A DNA stretch of 64,000 nt, taken from Sphagnum magellanicum (Eukaryota; Streptophyta; Sphagnopsida; Sphagnales; Sphagnaceae). Below, in pieces: positions 11,700-22,087 of this stretch. A program made the translations under genes and the position numbers. The stretch is from the NCBI GenBank assembly GCA_021904315.1, contig CM038915.1, positions 14,632,001-14,696,000 on the forward strand. The letters run 5' to 3'. The notes beneath the pieces are model-generated. The model worked only from the letters and a program-made list of their open reading frames with translations. It searched no databases and was not told the DNA's origin. Each line of letters starts with the position of its first letter. The stretch's first letter is position 1.

Positions 11700-13066
11700 C
11701 TCAGCAAGTTCAGGCAATTTAAGAAAACATAGTACCAAATAAGCAAACGTGTTATAACTGCATGTAAACACATTAGCCCACATGTAAACAAATTCAGAAG
11801 CTACCATTGCGCATACTGCTTCAAAAAGGCCTGTAAGCATGCCAGCCATTGATTGCTCTCCTGCTGATGCTAAAACTGTGATGTTCTGAGGAACTGCACA
11901 CAACCATGAATGCTCCATGTCAAAGGTCCCAATCCTCAAATCACAATTCTGATGTTAATCATGTTGCAAACTTTCTGCAGCAGATATATGCAAAGAAGAC
12001 CATTGACCTAAGTTTTCCCATTTTTTCAATATAAGGAATGGGTATACAACAGTGAATCAACTAGAGAGGATGACATGAAGAACATTCAGTATATCCATCC
12101 TCAGCAGCATTAGTACTAGCACTCTGCACAGAACTGTCAGGTTGGGTCATGTCCCCAAGTGCAAAACCACCAACAACAATGCAGCAGCATGACTCTTTCC
12201 AAGCTCTTACATGTGGTACTGGTCTTGAAGGACTCCTGAACACTGACTCCAATCTGCAATGATAAGATATTCAATGGATGCTCACACTGAAGTGTCAAAC
12301 TTGCCAAGAATTCTTGTGATGGCCTCAGAGTGTACCCTCTTGCTGGGATCCAAAAGCATTGCTGGGTTTCAAATGGTCATCAACTGTGTCTTCACCGCTG
12401 CTCTCTCTGCAAAGAAAAACCAGCTGGAGGAAAAAGGTCTGGACTCTGAAAGTAATTGGAAGTATGTACTATTAACATGATGGTCACACCCATCTGTAAA
12501 ATCAGCAACACCAGCATATGCTTCATGAGGAATTAGAGTTACCATCCAGAGCATGAGCTCTGCAGAGTAGGTAACAGAGTCAGGAGGATTAAGGCACGAA
12601 CAAGAACTTCATGGATCTGCAACACTCTCTAGAGTTTGCTTCATTGCAGGAGAAATCTGATAAACAAAACATTAGGCCAATCTTGTGCTAAACTATACCA
12701 TAAAACCCCTACTTCTCAACCCCCACAAGAGTGAACAAGAGATCAGTACCCCCTCAAGCTTGGATTTGAAGAATCTGGAAAGAGCAAAAAATTCACTCGA
12801 GTTGGATCAATGCTCCATTACAGCACAACAAAAAGATGCTTGAAAACTCTCTTGGGATTGAAGAGTGATGAGAAACAATACTAACAGCCATCACTACTAC
12901 TGTCATGTTGTGGCCAGCCAAGTCTGTGACCACTGATAAACCATCTCTAACCCCCACTGGATGGATCTGCACATGAAATTCTGTCACCAGCAAAACCCAT
13001 CTCATAAATCTAGAGGTTACACAATCATGTACATGCTCCTGGACACTTGCAGAGCCAAAACCTGTA
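11700..13066 (-). pseudogene. Unidentified decayed coding region (minus strand)
   Basis: Several minus-strand segments look like former exons. They have less AT-rich, protein-like composition and splice-like edges but broken frames. Segment 1: an acceptor-like TATTACAG near 13067 precedes a frame beginning FGSASVQEHVHDCVTSRF. Segment 2 (about 12554-12259): frames containing AGVADFTDGCDHHV, then across a stop NPAMLLDPSKRVHSEAITR. Segment 3 (about 12252-12061): SVFRSPSRPVPHVRAWKES, ending at a stop. Segment 4 (about 11923-11790): VPQNITVLASAGEQSMAGML. The order is collinear with one gene read on the minus strand, and the helical, non-catalytic feel is compatible with a HEAT/ARM-type protein. 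I do not recognise the family, and the segments could also be exons of a poorly resolved real gene. Confidence 0.35.
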
Positions 13067-13729
13067 ATACACATGTATTCTTACAAAAGAGATGGAGTTG
13101 CCCTCATGTGATGGAAAGAGAATCTTTCACAAGCCTTGCAGAGCTCGGTGCAGGAACACATGGTTTCCAGAGTCTAGTGGTGGTCATCATAATGTACTAA
13201 GAGTAAAAGATTACAGTGCAATGCAAAGACTGCTACAACAACCAAAACTCATTTCTGAGACATCATACACTGGCTACTTTAAGATTTCTGAGTCCAGGGA
13301 GGGGTTTTACTCATTGGAAGCATACCTTTTTTGTCCACACTCTGTTGCTGGAAACATGTGCTTCTTTCTCTTGAACTTTCCTTCCATCAGCAAAAGATCA
13401 TCGGCTCCATTATCATCATCATCACAGAATGCTCATCCTTCTGCAAAATCTGGTTACACCTTCAAGGTCCCATTGACAGCTGAGTACAAAACCAACTCAT
13501 AAGAATTCACATGTTCCGAGCAGCAACGACAGGGTAGACACAAAGCCTTTGTCCAGAATTGCCCAAAGAAATTTTTAATAGAAATGTGGCCGGAACAACA
13601 ACAACAACATCATCGCTACTGGTTTTTTTGGTGCAAAACTCAGTGCCTTCAATGCTGCAAGACAACTCCTGTGCATGAATGAATTGGCAGCCGAGATCGC
13701 AAAGCTGCTTCTTCCCCGAGATCGCAAAG

Positions 13730-15300
13730 ATGTCGTTCATGAAAGGAGATCTGCTGTCCAAGACGCGGAAGCTTATGAAAGGCTGCATTATGGCTAGATC
13801 CCCGATGGCTGGACGCTGTCATCAGGTACCTGATCGAACAGCTTCTCTCTGTTGCAGTTGCTGATGTTGCGTTTTTTTCTCACAATTTCTGTTGTTGTGA
13901 GAGGATTGTTGAGAGGTGGGCTTTCGCTTTTTTTCCTTGAGAAACAGAGTACCTCTACAGCCGAAGAAGACACGATGTCATAGAGCACCCAACATCAAGT
14001 TACCTGAGGATCGACTGGTGGAGTCCTACTATGCACGCCATCCTGAGGCCAAAATCATACCCTTCGAGTAAGGATTTAACGAGCTTCTTCATCTTCTTCA
14101 CGGGATTGTTTTAAGATCTTCACAGTTCCCCCAAAGGAAATTTTCACCGCATCCATCCGCTGCTGCATTCTTTTCCTCGTTAGGGTTCTAAGACCTTCGA
14201 TCCCTCTCCGTGTTTGTTGCTTCTTAGGGTTTTAAGATCTTCAATCCCACTCGCTCTCTGCTCGTCCTTCAGAGAAGTTTTGTGGGTCCGTGGCATTCTG
14301 TTTCCTCCTCAGGAGTTTTAAGATCTTCGATTGTCTCTCCTTCCTTCAAAGGAATTCTATGCATCCGCTGCATTCTGTTCCTCCTCAAGGGTTCAATCGT
14401 CTCTCTGCTGCATTCTGTTTCTTCCTCTGGATTTTAGATCTGCAATCCCCTTTCTTCCTCCGAAAGTGTTTTACGAACTCTGCTGCATTCATTCTGTTCC
14501 TCCTCTCACAGGTTTTTAAGATCTGCAATCTTTCTCTTCCTTCAAAGGGGTTTTAAGATCTTCTGCATTCTCTGTTTTCTCCTCTTCCCTTAGTTGTTGC
14601 TACACAATTGCACTTCCTGTTTCACTTCATTTTTGAGTCAAAAGGTATCTACTATATGATGATGATGATCGTCAGTCCTAATCTGGTTACAAACAAGAAT
14701 TGAGTGATGGTAATGGTGATGGTAATGGGTTGTGTTTTCTTGGATCAACAGGATAAACAGTTTTGATTCTCCACCAGCTCTCCAGGACGAAGCTTGTGAC
14801 ATAGTTGAGGTAGATGATGATACTGCACCAGCAGCAAAATGATTGACAAAAGCCATCACCCATCTAAGTCTGGAATGGCTGAAGATTGTTCCCAATGAGC
14901 TCGCTGCTTCATTTTGTTCTTTTCCTTGACAATCTATCTTCAGCTTCTATAGATTTAAACTGAGCTACTGGTGAAGGCAATGATGATGATGATGATGATA
15001 TCATGCCCTCCACACATTTGCTCATGTGGTTGAGAGAAAGTTGTTGCTGGATTAAAAAAATATTGAAACAAAATTGGATTTCAATGCGAGGGTTGGATGT
15101 TTTGTTTCTGGTGTTTTGTCAAACAGGTGGAGTTTGAAGCAGCAGAGAAAGCAGAGCTAGAGGCATTGAAGGCAGAGAGATGGCATGCCATTTGGGAAGG
15201 CTGCCTTTGAAGTTGACCAAAACCAAGGAAGTGCAACGAGAGGAGTGGGAAAACATTGTTCATGGCCTTGATGGACAAGGTTCTCAGGGATGAAAGGCAG
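13730..15300 (+). pseudogene. mS23-like mitochondrial ribosomal protein pseudogene
   Basis: The ATG at 13730 opens MSFMKGDLLSKTRKLMKG, which matches the conserved N-terminus of the plant mitochondrial small-subunit protein mS23. A one-base slip then leads into PRWLDAVIR, resembling the family's Trp-Leu-x-Ala-Met motif. A second exon-like block, 13961-14067 (between CTACAG and GTAAGG), reads IKLPEDRLVESYYARHPEAK, resembling the family's LPED...HPESK segment. Later blocks at about 14751 (INSFDSPPALQ, compare FDPPPAR) and 15127 (EFEAAEKAELEALKAERW, compare the AEKKAKKKAY helix) follow acceptor-like CAG sites. The later blocks run into stops and frame breaks, for example near 15210, and the first two blocks cannot be joined in the conserved frame. 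If real, mS23 would be an imported mitoribosome component. Here it is best read as a decayed copy, although assembly indels in a functional gene cannot be excluded. Confidence 0.55.
14157..14640. repeat. CT-rich tandem repeat, about 76-bp unit, in an mS23-like intron
   Basis: About six to seven diverged units share GCTGCATTCTGTTCCTCCTC, a GGGTTTTAAGATCTTCGATC block and CTCTCCTTCCTTCAAAG. GCATTCTGTT-like anchors recur near 14165, 14292, 14369, 14409, 14484 and 14565. The strand is strongly pyrimidine-rich. It sits between two exon-like blocks of the mS23 remnant, where an intron would be. Confidence 0.7.
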
Positions 15301-17230
15301 GTGACAAGTTACTGGGAAGTGATCCCCACACAAAGTGTCAGCCTTTTCATGATCACATACTTCTTCTTCTTCCTCATGTGTTGTTCCCAGCAGGATACCT
15401 CCTCTTCAGCATTCAATGGTGCTCAATTTTCTCACAACTTCAGCAATTAGGGATTTTGGGTATGAAGGTTGTAGGGTTTCTCGATTTCAACAACAAAGTG
15501 TTGGGTGACTGGTTGCATGTTGAACAGCATCACAGCACTCTTTTGAGAGCCACTCTTTCAAATCCAAATGTTGTTGACGGGTTTGAATATGTAGATTCTC
15601 AGGAGACCTTGTGAGGTTGAGACTCAGATATCCTTAAGAGCAAAACTTGACAATTTGATTTGTATTCAGTCTTTTCCTGCTTCACATGATCTTCCTCGTT
15701 CATGTCTCTTTTATTTCCTTTCAGTGATAGCTGAGAGTCTAACTGATTCTTCCTGTTGCTTCCAGAACTGTAACAGAAACTCAGCTGAGAATCTCACACA
15801 CAAGTTGAGACCTAGTGAAGACTGCACAAATTGTTGATGCACAAAAAAAGCTTGAATGCTGAAGATCTATATGCATTATATGCATTGTAAATGCATTCTG
15901 CATTGGCATTTACTGAAATGTCCACTCTGACCCATTTTTTACTTCATGTAGAAATTTGAAACTCAGTTTTTTTGTGAAAAATATTTGTTTAAACTTTCTC
16001 AAGTGAGATGTGTACTTTGTATGTGATGACTTGGGTTCGATACTGATGAGCGTTGATGTTAAGTTGATATCAAAATTGAAAACTTGATACTATTGCAACC
16101 AATTTGCAATCAGGTAAGGGCTCTAAGTTTGGAGACACTTCACACAATAGGACTTGACCCTTGTTTTTTCTTTGAAATAACTGGAACCTATACCAGGTAG
16201 TCTCTCCAAAAGACTATAGGCACCCAACTACTTCTCAATGACTCAATTGTTTTTTAAACCCCATGTCTGTTCAAAATTTTGAAACCCACACCTCCCCTTG
16301 CTAAACCATAATCAATAGCTAAGCCAACAAACCAAGATTGAAGCCCTAAACTGTAAGCAAAGCTAAAACAATTGACTTGTGCCCTCTTGTCCTGATCAGC
16401 CCCTTTTTTGGGGTGAAATTTTGCACAAAAATGCTAAGAACTATAAAACAATCGGTTGCATATTCCCTGGTTTTTATGGGAGAAATTTGCCAAGTTTAGG
16501 AAACAAATCAAATTAATTTTGCCACATTTTGACTTGGATCAAAGCATGAAAATGGGTATGTTATAGGTATGTTGAAGTAAGCAACATTTGTTAATGTCAT
16601 TTGCCACGGGACAACTTCAAAGGGGATTATGACAATATTTTCACCCTTGAAAAGTCATAACCAGATTGTTTCAACATCCTTTATTCATTAACACCACCTT
16701 TATTCAAGTTAGGTTGATTTGTTAATAACTTCGTACTTTCACTTTCACAATCATTTTTTCTTTCCCCAATTTCATAAAGTTTTAAACTTTTCATTGCATG
16801 TGCCATAACAATTAAAACCTTTTTTTGTGATAAGACATTGTAACAACAAAATAATTTCTTGATTTGCCTTTTTTATATGAAGAAAGCATATGCCTATTGC
16901 CCACTAGTGAACATTCATACATTCAGACCAGATCACCCATTCCTAGTTAAGGAAAATTGTGTGAAAATGATATTCGTGTTTTGGAAATTATAGTTAAACC
17001 TTAAAACTCCATTTCTATCTTTCTATTTTCAGTAGCTCTAATAACATCAGGTAAAGACAATAAATAGCTCTCAGACAAAGGAATAACAAATGTGCAGAAG
17101 GTTCATATAGGTTGCTTACCCAAGGTCAGCAATCTGCAAAGGAGGGACCGTTGACTGAAATAAGCACTTTTCAAAGCCTTTCAGCTGCAACACACAACAG
17201 TTGGACATTTCATCCTCCTCAGCATGTCAG
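15301..17230. other. Intergenic, one unrecognised open frame
   Basis: A short plus-strand open frame around 15378-15614 (ending VDGFEYVDSQETL) has fairly protein-like composition but no family I recognise. It may be further debris of the decayed genes to its left. From 15640 to 17230 I see only AT-rich intergenic DNA. Confidence 0.35.
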
Positions 17231-17239
17231 AAGTCAAAC

Positions 17240-17456
17240 CTCAGCTATGATGGTGTTGGGATGCACTGCAGCAAAGATGATGTCAGGATCCATCCCCATC
17301 CATTTCCATCTCACAAATTTGAGAAGCTCAAGCTCTAGATAATGTCATTGGAAATGGCCTCCTCAAAAGTGGAGAGCCCAAAGTTCACTAGTAGTATACC
17401 CTTCACTCACATCAGGCATACCCAACTTCTCAGCAACCAAGGAGATCCAGTTATGC
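17240..17456 (-). pseudogene. Unidentified coding fragment with frameshifts (minus strand)
   Basis: Read on the minus strand, three frames follow one another without gaps. The first contains LHNWISLVAEKLGMPDVSEG and then YTTSELW. A shifted frame gives STFEEAISNDII. A third gives LELELLKFVRWKWMGMDPD, then IIFAAVHPNTIIAE, then a stop. This pattern of protein-like text interrupted by one-base slips is typical of a pseudogene. I do not recognise the protein. It lies about 0.5 kb beyond the 3' end of COI1 on the same strand, but it is not part of COI1, whose stop codon is intact. Confidence 0.4.
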
Positions 17457-17968
17457 AAAAAAGTCCCTATCTTGTGTCTTTGTTAAGCCTTTTGCGCTCT
17501 ACACACTCCAGACAGTAGGGAAAAAGATGTCTTTCAAGAAATGGGGAATGCAACTTCTTTCAAGAGAACAAACAGCCCTCAGTTGATATGAGGACAGGTT
17601 GACTACAAAGAACTGCTGCACTTTCTGCTATTTGTCAACAGACTTTGACAAATAGTCATGTTCCAGCCAGCTCATCTGAGTTACATGTGGCTGCACTACA
17701 GCTTGAATGAGCACTTGCTGTAGTTTGTTGGGAGAATTGAGCCAAAGTTGTCAGTCTTCACTTTGTGAAAGCATTTTGTATGACCAGTTTTACTTCTTGT
17801 TTCTATAAGTTACAGTGCTCCTTCGGAAGGATGTTCAGCACTGACCTCCGAGTCTGCGCAGTGCAACCAACTGCAAGACAGTCTCAGAGTAGACATTTGT
17901 CAGAGCACATATCCCTGTGTGATTCAGCCAGAAAGTGGAAAATGTTTTAATATACAGGGAATTATGTG

Positions 17969-20519
17969 CTATTCACAGTCATTTGGGTTTGAGACAAGCA
18001 CCTTCAGCTCCGGAGGACCATCAGTGCGTAGGTCTGTTAATGCATAGTATGCAAAGAGCTGCCCAGGTAGTCCAGAGACTGCAGGGGACACCTCAATGTG
18101 CAGACATGGACGAGACAGGGCAAGAAGGTGGCCCCCTGATTCACTGACTCGGTCACCTTGCACCCACAGATACTTCAAAGAAGTCATTGCCACCACTGCA
18201 GTAGCAAAGCCTGCTTCCCCAAATGGACAGTCTCGTACTTCCAGGCGTTCCAGCTGTTGGCATCCAAGAGCGAGACTGGCAAGTCCCACATCACTCTCCC
18301 CCACGCTACCTAACATCAGCCACTTGAGCTTGCGTCCATACTCTCCTATGTGAGCCAATCCCTGGTCTGTCAGTCCCTTCTGTCTCAGGTAGATGCAAAA
18401 TCGAGTTAGGTTTACACAGCCCTTCAGTAATAACTTCACACCATCATCAAGGGGCAAATCTGCAACATTCTTGACCCGTGTTCCAAGCACGATACGGCAA
18501 TCTGTGAGATGCACACAGCCCTGCCCCACCATAGCAAGTGCAGCATTGGTGATGTCAGAGACATACAAGGTTAGATACTGCAACTCTGTACAACCTTGTG
18601 CAATAGCGACCACACCACTGTGCGATATATAGCCTGCATCATCATACTCCACTCGCAAGCGTGTCAACTTTTTGCATGTCCTGCCCAGAACTTGCAAACC
18701 CTCATCCCCTAGCACATTCCGTACCTGCCTCAAAGAAACAAAAGCCAAGGTGAGACTCACTAATACAAATCCTCAAATACTTAGTCTTGCAATATCACTA
18801 GGGGCCACAAGCAGTCTATACATAAAAGTATCCAGCAATTGGAATCCAAGTGGCTGGGAAGGACCAGACACTGTCCACTGGCATGGCAGCCAATTCCCAT
18901 GAAAGCCATCAGCAGGGGCTCAGGCAAGGCAACATGAAGGAGGAACACAAATAAGTGTTCCAGACCCACAACAAATGTACATTCAGCAGAGTTTAGTCAA
19001 TTACACACCTGCAAATCTTCCAATGCAAAGCAGAGATTCAGAAGTTCACAATGGCCTCTACCACTCAAAAGAGTGAACTTTAGGTCAAGTTTCTTCAGAT
19101 TTGCAGCCACAGGTTGAAGGATTTGCAACCCACTGTCAGGCATGGCCCAGAGACCTGAGAGTGATGTCAAGTGCTGTGACAAGTTAATTGATACAGGAAT
19201 ACAGTTCTTTTCCTCCCCAAGATCACTGCAAGACCCTGTCCCGAGCTCCTTGAGGAAGGGTGCCTTGTTCAAAACTGGAGTGAGATCAGACATGTCAATT
19301 TCACCAACTTTAAGAGACACCAGTGACTTGCATCTTTCAACCAGGAGTGTCAAATCATCAATTGACACCGTCTCCAAACCCAACACTGCAAAATCAAGTA
19401 CTTCTAGAGTTGAGTTGTTCTGAGCCAAATTATGTAACCAATCCCCACCTTCATCAATTACAGTACTTTCCTCTAGACTTAGCACCTTCAAAGACCTGCA
19501 CACACACACACACACACACACACACGTACAAACACACATAAACTAACACAACACTCTTTAGACACGGCATGCGATGTATAGAGAGCACATTCCATTCTTT
19601 TAGAAGCTTACAATGAATCAAAGGCTGGCTGTAATAATCAGTCAACAAATGAACATGGTTTTGCAGCTTCAGATCCAGCTTCTCAGTTTCATCAACACAT
19701 ACAAAAGCTTGTGTTCTACTATCAGGCTTCATAATCTCCTCCAAAGTACTACTGCCTTCAAAAGGCATCTTCAGCTAAATCCTTCAATGACTGTTTTTCT
19801 TTGCAAGAAATGGTTCCCACAAACAATCACTGTAAACAATCTGTGTTTCCAGGTCCTTCCTTGAGCGTACTAAGCTTGCAATAATCATCAGAATGCTAAC
19901 CGTGGCATAAATGTCACAGACTCTCATTTCAGACAGACAGAGACAGAGACAATGAGGTTGCTAGAATCTCAGCCAAGCTTGCTGAAAGTTCACGAAAGTT
20001 TTCTCAAATACTGACTGACCTGCAGAAGCGAGAGATGGGAAGGAGACCCCGTGTTGTGAAGCCGGAACACTTGTGTAGATGCAGGACTTGCAGCGAGGCG
20101 TGGAAAGGAGCTGAAGCCAGCAAGTGAAGATCCGCATCTCGAACCTCCGCCCGTCTCAGATGAAGAGTCTTCAAACACGCATACGCGCTTGCGAACTCCT
20201 TCAACCAAGGCTCCGCATAACCTCCCCAATCTTGCAAAAGAAGATCGTACTCTGCGGCCCGCGGCTTGCCTTTCAACATGATCCATTCCAGGCGCTTGAA
20301 TCTCCTGGTGAGCGCGGCAGGCGCTATGGCATACATATTAGCGATGGTAACATCCTTCCTGGTCATGCCGTCCACTCGCCGCCACTGCCGACACACAAGC
20401 GACATCGCCGCACGATCTTGCGGATTCTCGACAAACTCAAAGACACGCGACAAGTTCTCGTCCGACAATACCGCCACTTTGTGCTGCTCTTTAGGCTGCA
20501 TTTTCTTTCCGTCTTCCAT
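17969..20519 (-). CDS. COI1: COI1 jasmonate receptor F-box/LRR protein (3 exons)
   Basis: Minus-strand exons: 20519-20020, 19495-19009 and 18724-17969. Introns are GT-AG (19496-20019, opening GTCAGT; 18725-19008, opening GTGTGT). The joined frame is 580 residues, close to Arabidopsis COI1 (592), with the conserved three-exon layout. COI1 is the F-box subunit of an SCF ubiquitin ligase. It binds a jasmonate together with JAZ repressors and targets them for degradation, mainly in the nucleus. Visible features: F-box at residues 17-57 (SLVCRQWRRVD), then leucine-rich repeats with LKGKPRAA (82-89), CSGFTTRGLL, YVSDIT (383-388), LPLDDGV, YLRQKGLTD, GESDVGL and YLWVQGDR. Ligand and JAZ-degron contacts are kept: Arg87, Arg353, Tyr383, Arg406, Tyr441 and Arg493 match Arabidopsis Arg85, Arg348, Tyr386, Arg409, Tyr444 and Arg496. 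Odd points: Thr381 replaces Ala384, Glu90 replaces Met88, and the loop after residue 355 is about 8 residues shorter. The start ATG fits the family's N-terminus. It appears functional. Confidence 0.95.
19499..19525. repeat. (CA)n microsatellite at the COI1 intron 1 acceptor
   Basis: An uninterrupted CA run on the plus strand, which is TG on the COI1 sense strand. It ends directly at the TGCAG acceptor of COI1 intron 1, whose exon begins at 19495. A TG run therefore fills the position normally held by the polypyrimidine tract. Confidence 0.95.
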
Positions 20520-20532
20520 ATCCTCTTCCTCC

Positions 20533-20553
20533 TCACTTCTTCAACCCTCTCAT
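20533..20553 (-). promoter_or_regulatory. Upstream ORF in the COI1 leader (6 codons)
   Basis: On the sense strand, ATG AGA GGG TTG AAG AAG TGA lies 13 bases upstream of the COI1 start codon. A second, 3-codon upstream frame (ATG AAA ACT TGA) is at 20685-20674. If both lie downstream of the transcription start, which is not visible in the sequence, they could reduce translation of COI1. Confidence 0.4.
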
Positions 20554-20869
20554 CCAACGCCAAAAAAGAAGAAGGTTCTCGTCCAAAAGACAATACCGCA
20601 ACTATATTGTTGCTACTGATTATGCTGCTACCGCTTGCTTCTTCCCCTTGCTGCAGCAGATCCACCTCCCTCTTCAAGTTTTCATTCTCAACACAACAGG
20701 TTCAAGAGACTGCCGTTCCTTTCCTTCTGCAACAGTCCTCCGCACGGCTTGAACCTCTCGTTCTACACAAGTCAGGAGAAAACACCCGCACTCTACAAAA
20801 GCGCTGCAGGAAACAGGAAGCAGCAATTCCGGGAAGAAACAAACCCTCGCGTGAACGAAGTTCTAGAAA

Positions 20870-20890
20870 CTGAGAAGCTATTTTAACCCT
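20870..20890 (-). promoter_or_regulatory. Possible COI1 core promoter (TTAAAATA)
   Basis: On the minus strand GGGTTAAAATAGC is a TATA-like element about 360 bases upstream of the COI1 ATG, at the edge where the less AT-rich leader gives way to AT-rich intergenic DNA. This is positional inference only. Confidence 0.25.
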
Positions 20891-22085
20891 AGGGTTAGCC
20901 TATAGTATTATTGTACTAGTACCCTAGTTGAATACCAATCCCACAAAAAGAAAAATATAATAATTTTTAAACATGCTGAAATTTGCCAAAAAGTATATTA
21001 ATTTCAAAAGGAAAAATGAAGTATCTTTTGGACTATTTCATTTGTCAAAATGGAACCTTCCAAATTAAATAATTACTCGGCAAAGACCTGATGAACTTGG
21101 TATTCAACTATGGTGTACTGAGGAGGGCGTGTTGAATAGGCTTTTTTGTGTAGGTGTGCTGAAAAATTGCTGGATTTGGTAGTCTGAATTTGTTTTCTTA
21201 GTTCTCTTGAGTGAACTAATAGTTCAATTTGTAATAGCTGTTTATGAATAGGGTTCTAACACATTATTTGTGCATTTTGATTAAATTTTGTGGTTTAGAT
21301 AATTTCATTTTAAAAATTTTTCTGAGTCTAGACTAAAAATAAAAAAATTTCAATTTTTTCCACTTTAAACACCCCCACCCCCACCCCAAAAGAAAAACCC
21401 TGATCTGAAGCAGGCCTTTTTTTTTTCCAGTTTTGTGAGTTAGGGTAAATTGGTCCATCACCGATCACCTGCCTATGATTAAACATTTATTTACATTTTT
21501 ATCATATGTGTTTCATTTTGAGTGATTCAAAATGTTATGGGAGTGCTACCTCCAGCTTTAGAAATCATCTTTGAAATGCAAAAGAAAAAGGAATTAAAAA
21601 AAATAACAAAAAAAAAAAACTTTTTAACATACGAAACGTGATTTTATTTTATTTTTTCTCTTTGGACCCCTCTTACTTCAAACCTCATAACTTTCTTAAT
21701 TTTTATTCATTTTAAACAATTTAAAGTGCTATAAGAGCAGCACCTGAACTTCTACCAATCATCTTTCAACTCTAATAACAACAAAGCAACATGAAAAGAA
21801 TTTTTTTGGTGTGTGGGAACCAGCCTTTCTAATCTTTGTAGTGTTTAGTGATTTATTTTCTATATATTCTTGACCCCCTTTACTTTGGGGGGTCATAACT
21901 TTCTCAATTCTATTTCATTTTTGACAAGTTTTTAGTGTGTCAAATGCACAAATAAGAGGGGTTCAATTTTTGTTGAGACACCAAAAACAATGAAGCTCTT
22001 CCCTTGGGTCCGGTCTGCCCTGAAGCGCTTAAGGGTTTGATCACCAGCCAGTGTACTCGAGTTGGGTTTGTGATCATTCACACGA
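20891..22085. other. Intergenic, nothing recognised
   Basis: AT-rich sequence with homopolymer tracts (A, C and T runs near 21370-21430 and 21595-21620). No gene or structured repeat is supported. Confidence 0.5.
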
Positions 22086-22087
22086 GG

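Noticed and set aside
13092-13502. 136-codon plus-strand open frame
   Set aside because: No recognisable similarity. It overlaps minus-strand exon-like remnants and lacks splice or promoter support.
18096-18632. Plus-strand open frames over COI1 exon 3
   Set aside because: Shadows of the COI1 coding strand without similarity of their own.
20124-20873. 249-codon plus-strand open frame
   Set aside because: It lies antisense to COI1 exon 1 and its leader. The codon-level homology is entirely on the minus strand.
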